Below are positions 7,440 through 9,892 of a stretch of 9,892 nt of DNA, piece after piece. Source of the DNA: Flavobacteriales bacterium (lineage in GTDB: Bacteria; Bacteroidota; Bacteroidia; Flavobacteriales_D; Parvicellaceae). The stretch spans positions 1 to 9,892 of the forward strand of contig JALTUD010000005.1 of the NCBI GenBank assembly GCA_027047735.1, read 5' to 3'. The notes under the pieces were generated by a model. It did not search any database. It was not told the origin of the DNA and saw nothing but the letters and a program-made list of their open reading frames with translations. Each line of letters starts with the position of its first letter. Position 1 is the stretch's first letter. The translations under genes were made by a program, and so were the position numbers.

Positions 7440-9351
7440 ACAAATAACGAACAAGCAACCTTAAATCCGTCAATACCGAATAATCTTTTGCATAAATCAT
7501 ATTTAACTTATGCATCTTTTCATTATCCGATGATTGAGGAGCAATTGTTATAACGGCATCTTTTATTTTGGGTAATTTATACTTTCCGTTAAAGGAATTA
7601 AAGCCAACCCACGTCTTTTTACCAACTAAAACAGTAAATAAATCTTTAGTAAATTGTTTTTTATCTTTTTGAAATAAAATCAGAAAAGGTAAAAACAACA
7701 GTATGAATAAAGCAGAAAAGAAATCAAACATTCGTTTATTTCTTTTGTTTTTTTGCTTGGTGATGTTGTTGAGGTTCAGCATATAGACCTCACCGGTAGT
7801 ATGGATAGAGTTACTGCCGATTAAGAATAAACTATCAGGTTGAGCAATTTTAAAATCAACATTATCCTGTGTTTTCACATTAGACATTTGGTGTATAATT
7901 TCCTGTGCACTCAAATCTTTTGCACAGAAAACAACTTCATTAATACGGTTAATATGAATAAAATCTTCCAATTGGTTAATGTTACCGTCATACCCTTCGC
8001 TTACGTCGGAGTCGGGAGACAGTGTAGCCACATAGCTAATGTTAGTAGTTTGTTCCAAAAGACTTTTTACCCGTTCAACTTCATCTTTTTTACCGATTAT
8101 GGCAAATCTCTTCTTTAAGTCCGACGATAAGCTGTATCCGTTAATTTTTAAGTAATGAAGGAGTAATCGCAGAAACAGAAAACTAAACAATGTAGTACCC
8201 GTTCCCACAACAATAATCAGACGGGAAAATTGTACGGACTTCGGCAATAAACCATACACCGCCAAAATAATCCCCGAACCAATCAACACACCTTTAGTAA
8301 TAGACGATAAACGAATAGGTTTGTCATAGCCACCTGAAAAGAAAACAGCAAGTAACCAAACCAAAACATAAGAAGGTAAAGCTATTTCCAATAAATCCCA
8401 TTCAAATTGTATAGGTTTTAATTTTTGATAGTAATAAGCAACTAAAGTTAACAGACCCAATGACAACGAAAAATCAAAAAAAGGAAGAGCAATTTGTTTA
8501 ACAAAACGATGAAGCAAAGCAACGGAAGCCCGCAAGTAAATAGCCAACTTAATCAAAAATGAAAAAGTATTGGCATTCTTTTCCGAAAAGTGCTTCTTCG
8601 CAAAAATAATCATCGCGTTATAGAACACAAAGACGTAATTTACCGAACTTTTTTTTGTGCTTTCCCCCTTGTAATGAATAATTTTTGTTTCCGGAAAATA
8701 ATAGTTTTTATATCCCCCGAGAATAATCCGATAAGATAAATCAATGTCTTCCCCATACATAAAAAAATCCTCATCCAACAAACCCACTTTATCCAATGCA
8801 TCCTTACGCATCCACATAAAAGCACCCGACAAAATCTCAATTTCGTTCACTTCATCCTCCTTCAAATACCCCAAATGATACTTAGAAAACCGCTTAGAGT
8901 TCGGAAACAAAGCAGATAAACCGAAAATCTTATAAAAAGCCACTTCAGGCGTAGGTAATCCACGTTTCGATTCAGGTAAAAAACGCCCTTTTCCGTCAAT
9001 CATCCTCACGCCAAGTCCACCGGCTTCAGGGTGTGCGTCCATAAAATCGATACACTTTCTAAACGTATCTTCTTCAACAACCGTATCAGGATTCAACAGC
9101 AGAATGTATTCCCCTTTCGCAATACGCATCGCTTGATTATTCGCCTTGGAAAACCCAACATTCTCCTTGTTCTCAATCAAAATAACCTCAGGAAACTTCC
9201 GCCGAACCATCTCCACCGAGCCGTCAATAGAAATATTATCCACCACAAAAACTTCCACCTCCAATCCTTCCGAAGCCTTTCTTACCGACAACAGACATTG
9301 CTCCAAAAAATGCTCTACATTATAATTTACTATTACGACCGACAGTTTCAT
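7426..9351 (-). CDS. Family 2 glycosyltransferase fused to a degenerate polyprenyl-phosphate sugar-phosphotransferase-like membrane module
   Basis: Complete 641-aa protein. Residues 1-255 are a GT-A fold family 2 glycosyltransferase close to rhamnosyltransferases: SVVIVNYN at 4-11, VVDN at 36-39, NVGFSKANN at 64-72, NPD (87-89) as the nucleotide/metal motif, and MYGEDIDLSYR at 198-208 with the likely catalytic acid. Four membrane segments follow (about 290-308, 319-339, 353-370, 378-399). Next is a Rossmann-like part (RFAIIG, 415-420, to about 505), then KRMFDFF at 539-545 with a fifth membrane segment. The tail (VLVGKKTWVG, 574-583; YSVLTDLRLL, 624-633) resembles the end of WcaJ/WbaP-type transferases, but their catalytic core is absent. 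The glycosyltransferase half should act at the inner membrane on a cell-envelope glycan; donor and acceptor are unknown. No Shine-Dalgarno; TAGTTTTG lies 7 bases before the ATG and could be a -7 box for a nearly leaderless mRNA. Confidence 0.85.
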   Translation of the reverse strand: MKLSVVIVNYNVEHFLEQCLLSVRKASEGLEVEVFVVDNISIDGSVEMVRRKFPEVILIENKENVGFSKANNQAMRIAKGEYILLLNPDTVVEEDTFRKCIDFMDAHPEAGGLGVRMIDGKGRFLPESKRGLPTPEVAFYKIFGLSALFPNSKRFSKYHLGYLKEDEVNEIEILSGAFMWMRKDALDKVGLLDEDFFMYGEDIDLSYRIILGGYKNYYFPETKIIHYKGESTKKSSVNYVFVFYNAMIIFAKKHFSEKNANTFSFLIKLAIYLRASVALLHRFVKQIALPFFDFSLSLGLLTLVAYYYQKLKPIQFEWDLLEIALPSYVLVWLLAVFFSGGYDKPIRLSSITKGVLIGSGIILAVYGLLPKSVQFSRLIIVVGTGTTLFSFLFLRLLLHYLKINGYSLSSDLKKRFAIIGKKDEVERVKSLLEQTTNISYVATLSPDSDVSEGYDGNINQLEDFIHINRINEVVFCAKDLSAQEIIHQMSNVKTQDNVDFKIAQPDSLFLIGSNSIHTTGEVYMLNLNNITKQKNKRNKRMFDFFSALFILLFLPFLILFQKDKKQFTKDLFTVLVGKKTWVGFNSFNGKYKLPKIKDAVITIAPQSSDNEKMHKLNMIYAKDYSVLTDLRLLVRYLFNHD

Positions 9352-9431
9352 CCACCGACAAAACTACAAGAAAACAATTAATATTGCTTATTCCCTCTCT
9401 TTTTTTTGCTTGACGATGTATTTGGGCGTTC

Positions 9432-9490
9432 CCCTCATTTACCAAACAAACATACCGCTCATAGCGGAACGTTTGTTTGGTAAATGAGGG
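9432..9490. repeat. Perfect 20-bp inverted repeat with inner 5-bp stem
   Basis: Left arm 9432-9451 (CCCTCATTTACCAAACAAAC) is the exact reverse complement of 9471-9490. Within the 19-base interior, CCGCT (9455-9459) pairs with AGCGG (9463-9467) around the triloop CAT. Single-stranded DNA or RNA here would form a near-continuous 25-26 bp hairpin with one small internal loop. No T-tract follows on either strand, so this is not a classical intrinsic terminator. Confidence 0.92.
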
Positions 9491-9510
9491 TCGGGCTATC
9501 ACTACTCACT

Positions 9511-9543
9511 CTTTTGTGTTGCATAAGTGCAACAACACAAAAG
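9511..9543. repeat. 11-bp inverted repeat (CTTTTGTGTTG / CAACACAAAAG)
   Basis: The arms 9511-9521 and 9533-9543 are perfectly complementary with an 11-base loop. Alternatively GTTGCA pairs with TGCAAC nearer the centre (around TAAG) with a bulge. The CTTTT...AAAAG frame is the part that recurs in the repeat family recalled for the composite unit. Confidence 0.85.
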
Positions 9544-9563
9544 GAGTTCAAATACGCCGTTCT

Positions 9564-9722
9564 ATCCCTAACGTGGAACAAGTGAGTACAAAGAAAACGG
9601 AGTTTAGTTTTCTTAGACGATGAAAAATTCTTTTGCATAGCCCCAGCTATGGAAAATAATTTTGAAGAAGTATAAGGAAAATAAAACTGTTTTATTGTGC
9701 TCAGATGTCCCGTGTTAGGGAT
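9564..9722. repeat. Long imperfect foldback of about 160 bp
   Basis: Bases 9564-9641 align with the reverse complement of 9646-9722 across a 4-base centre (CCCA), with about 70% matches by eye and a few one- or two-base gaps. The ends are ATCCCTAAC (9564-9572) and its complement (9714-9722). The innermost 18 bases of each arm (9624-9641, 9646-9663) differ at only two positions, closing on CATAGC/GCTATG. This resembles an old miniature inverted-repeat element, or two head-to-head repeat copies that have drifted. Confidence 0.75.
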
Positions 9723-9737
9723 ACCAATCCCTAACGC
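9712..9737. repeat. 11-bp inverted repeat GTGTTAGGGAT / ATCCCTAACGC
   Basis: The arms are 9712-9722 and 9727-9737, with a 4-base loop (ACCA). All positions pair except one, T9713 against G9736, which is a wobble in RNA. It lies 32 bases downstream of the stop codon of the minus-strand gene at 9769 and could act as an mRNA 3' stem. No U-run follows on the minus strand, so termination is unproven. Confidence 0.7.
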
Positions 9738-9768
9738 ATAAAAATGTGCAGTAAGAAAGTACATAAAA

Positions 9769-9892
9769 TCACTTCCTTTTCAATTCCACATAACCTTTAC
9801 GAATAATCTCCTCGTCATTATCCGTTAACAATTTCAATACATAAAAATAAGTACCGTCAATAACTTCAGAACCGGCTAAAACGTTACTCACG
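9769..9892 (-). CDS. C-terminal end of a third T9SS type B sorting-domain protein (partial)
   Basis: Only the last 40 codons plus stop (TGA, 9771-9769) are inside the window; the N-terminus lies beyond the right edge. The visible sequence contains VSNVLAGSEV, DGTYFYVLKL and the terminal KGYVELKRK. It aligns closely with the last 40 residues of the protein at 2600-5989 (VNNVLIGKEV, DGTYFYILKL, KGYIELKRK). That region belongs to the gliding-motility-associated/T9SS type B sorting domain, so the full product is predicted to be a secreted T9SS cargo. What precedes the sorting domain cannot be known here. It reads in the same direction as the glycosyltransferase, 417 bp away across the repeat-dense interval. 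Confidence 0.85.
   Translation of the reverse strand, partial: VSNVLAGSEVIDGTYFYVLKLLTDNDEEIIRKGYVELKRK

Larger units (their letters stand above)
9424..9573. repeat. Composite palindromic intergenic repeat unit (GGGCGTT ... GGGTCGGGCTAT ... ATCCCTAACG)
   Basis: The unit opens with GGGCGTT (9424-9430), then a large hairpin (9432-9490), the G-rich linker GGGTCGGGCTAT (9488-9499), a second hairpin starting CTTTT and ending AAAAG (9511-9543), and closes with ATCCCTAACG (9564-9573). From memory this order matches an abundant intergenic repeat in Flavobacteriia genomes whose hairpins vary while the linkers are conserved. I could not verify that by search. Its function is unknown; a REP-like mobile element is one possibility. 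Confidence 0.6.
9352..9768. other. 417-bp non-coding interval filled with inverted repeats
   Basis: No credible gene lies between the glycosyltransferase start and the end of the next secreted-protein gene. The first 70 bases are plain and include a run of eight T (9400-9407). From 9424 the interval is occupied by hairpins and short inverted repeats listed separately. Open frames crossing it are low-complexity by-products of the palindromes. Confidence 0.8.

Noticed and set aside
7107..7454. Minus-strand open frame of 115 codons antisense to pyrC
   Set aside because: It lies antisense to a clear dihydroorotase and overlaps the glycosyltransferase end; its composition is Cys/Phe/Ile-rich, typical of a shadow frame.
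8640..9351. Higher GC in the glycosyltransferase domain than in the membrane half, as a sign of recent fusion or transfer
   Set aside because: Membrane helices need AT-rich codons (Phe, Ile, Leu), which explains the contrast without invoking a different origin.
9359..9366. TAGTTTTG as the promoter -7 box of the glycosyltransferase
   Set aside because: It fits TAnnTTTG, but it lies only 7 bases before the ATG and has no TTG element at normal spacing, so it is too weak to list as a feature.
9031..9381. Plus-strand open frame of 116 codons antisense to the glycosyltransferase N-terminus
   Set aside because: The opposite strand encodes unmistakable family 2 glycosyltransferase motifs in this stretch.
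9511..9543. Intrinsic transcription terminator
   Set aside because: The stem is AT-rich and no U-run follows on either strand.
9424..9573. Integron attC recombination site
   Set aside because: The ends read GGGCGTT at left and CCTAACG at right, the reverse of the RYYYAAC...GTTRRRY order of attC sites, and there is no integrase or cassette array here.
9459..9764. Minus-strand open frame of 101 codons across the hairpin region
   Set aside because: It is built from the arms of the inverted repeats, shows no recognisable domain, and the palindromic structure explains the bases better than coding does.

Overview
The window looks like a chromosomal segment of an AT-rich Bacteroidota species, most likely a flavobacterium-like, T9SS-bearing organism. 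Three pieces of sequence evidence point there: a protein ending in a type B type IX secretion sorting domain (gliding-motility-associated/CHU_C type), a second gene end with nearly the same tail, and gene starts with no Shine-Dalgarno sequence. A match to the Bacteroidota -7 promoter element (TAnnTTTG) also lies ahead of the dihydroorotase gene.

Positions 1-5989 (minus strand) hold two very similar large secreted proteins in tandem. The upstream copy (2600-5989) is complete at 1129 aa. The downstream copy runs off the left edge after 846 codons. Both have a signal peptide, an IgGFc-binding-like region and serial PKD/Ig-like modules. The complete copy ends in the T9SS sorting domain. They align at a constant offset of 3449 bp, with stretches identical even at silent sites, and then diverge in the last PKD modules visible. 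The downstream gene can be read from an ATG overlapping the stop of the upstream one, so they probably form an operon.

Positions 6096-7439 (plus strand) encode a dihydroorotase of pyrimidine synthesis (pyrC), divergent from the adhesin-like pair. Its 3' end overlaps by 14 bp the 3' end of a convergent gene (7426-9351, minus). That gene encodes a family 2 glycosyltransferase fused to a membrane/Rossmann module resembling polyprenyl-phosphate hexose-1-phosphate transferases, but lacking the usual catalytic core.

Positions 9352-9768 have no credible gene. They are filled with nested inverted repeats: a 20-bp perfect stem with an inner 5-bp stem, an 11-bp stem, a foldback of about 160 bp, and three copies of ATCCCTAAC in alternating orientation. 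The layout resembles a Bacteroidota intergenic palindromic repeat family. At the right edge (9769-9892, minus) is the C-terminal end of a third T9SS type B cargo protein.

Functionally, the window mixes one housekeeping enzyme (pyrC), one envelope-glycan enzyme and a set of secreted, probably surface-attached, modular proteins. The most unusual parts are the repeat-dense intergenic region, the glycosyltransferase fusion with a degenerate transferase tail, and the mosaic tandem duplication. I saw no CRISPR array, tRNA, rRNA or recognisable transposase gene.
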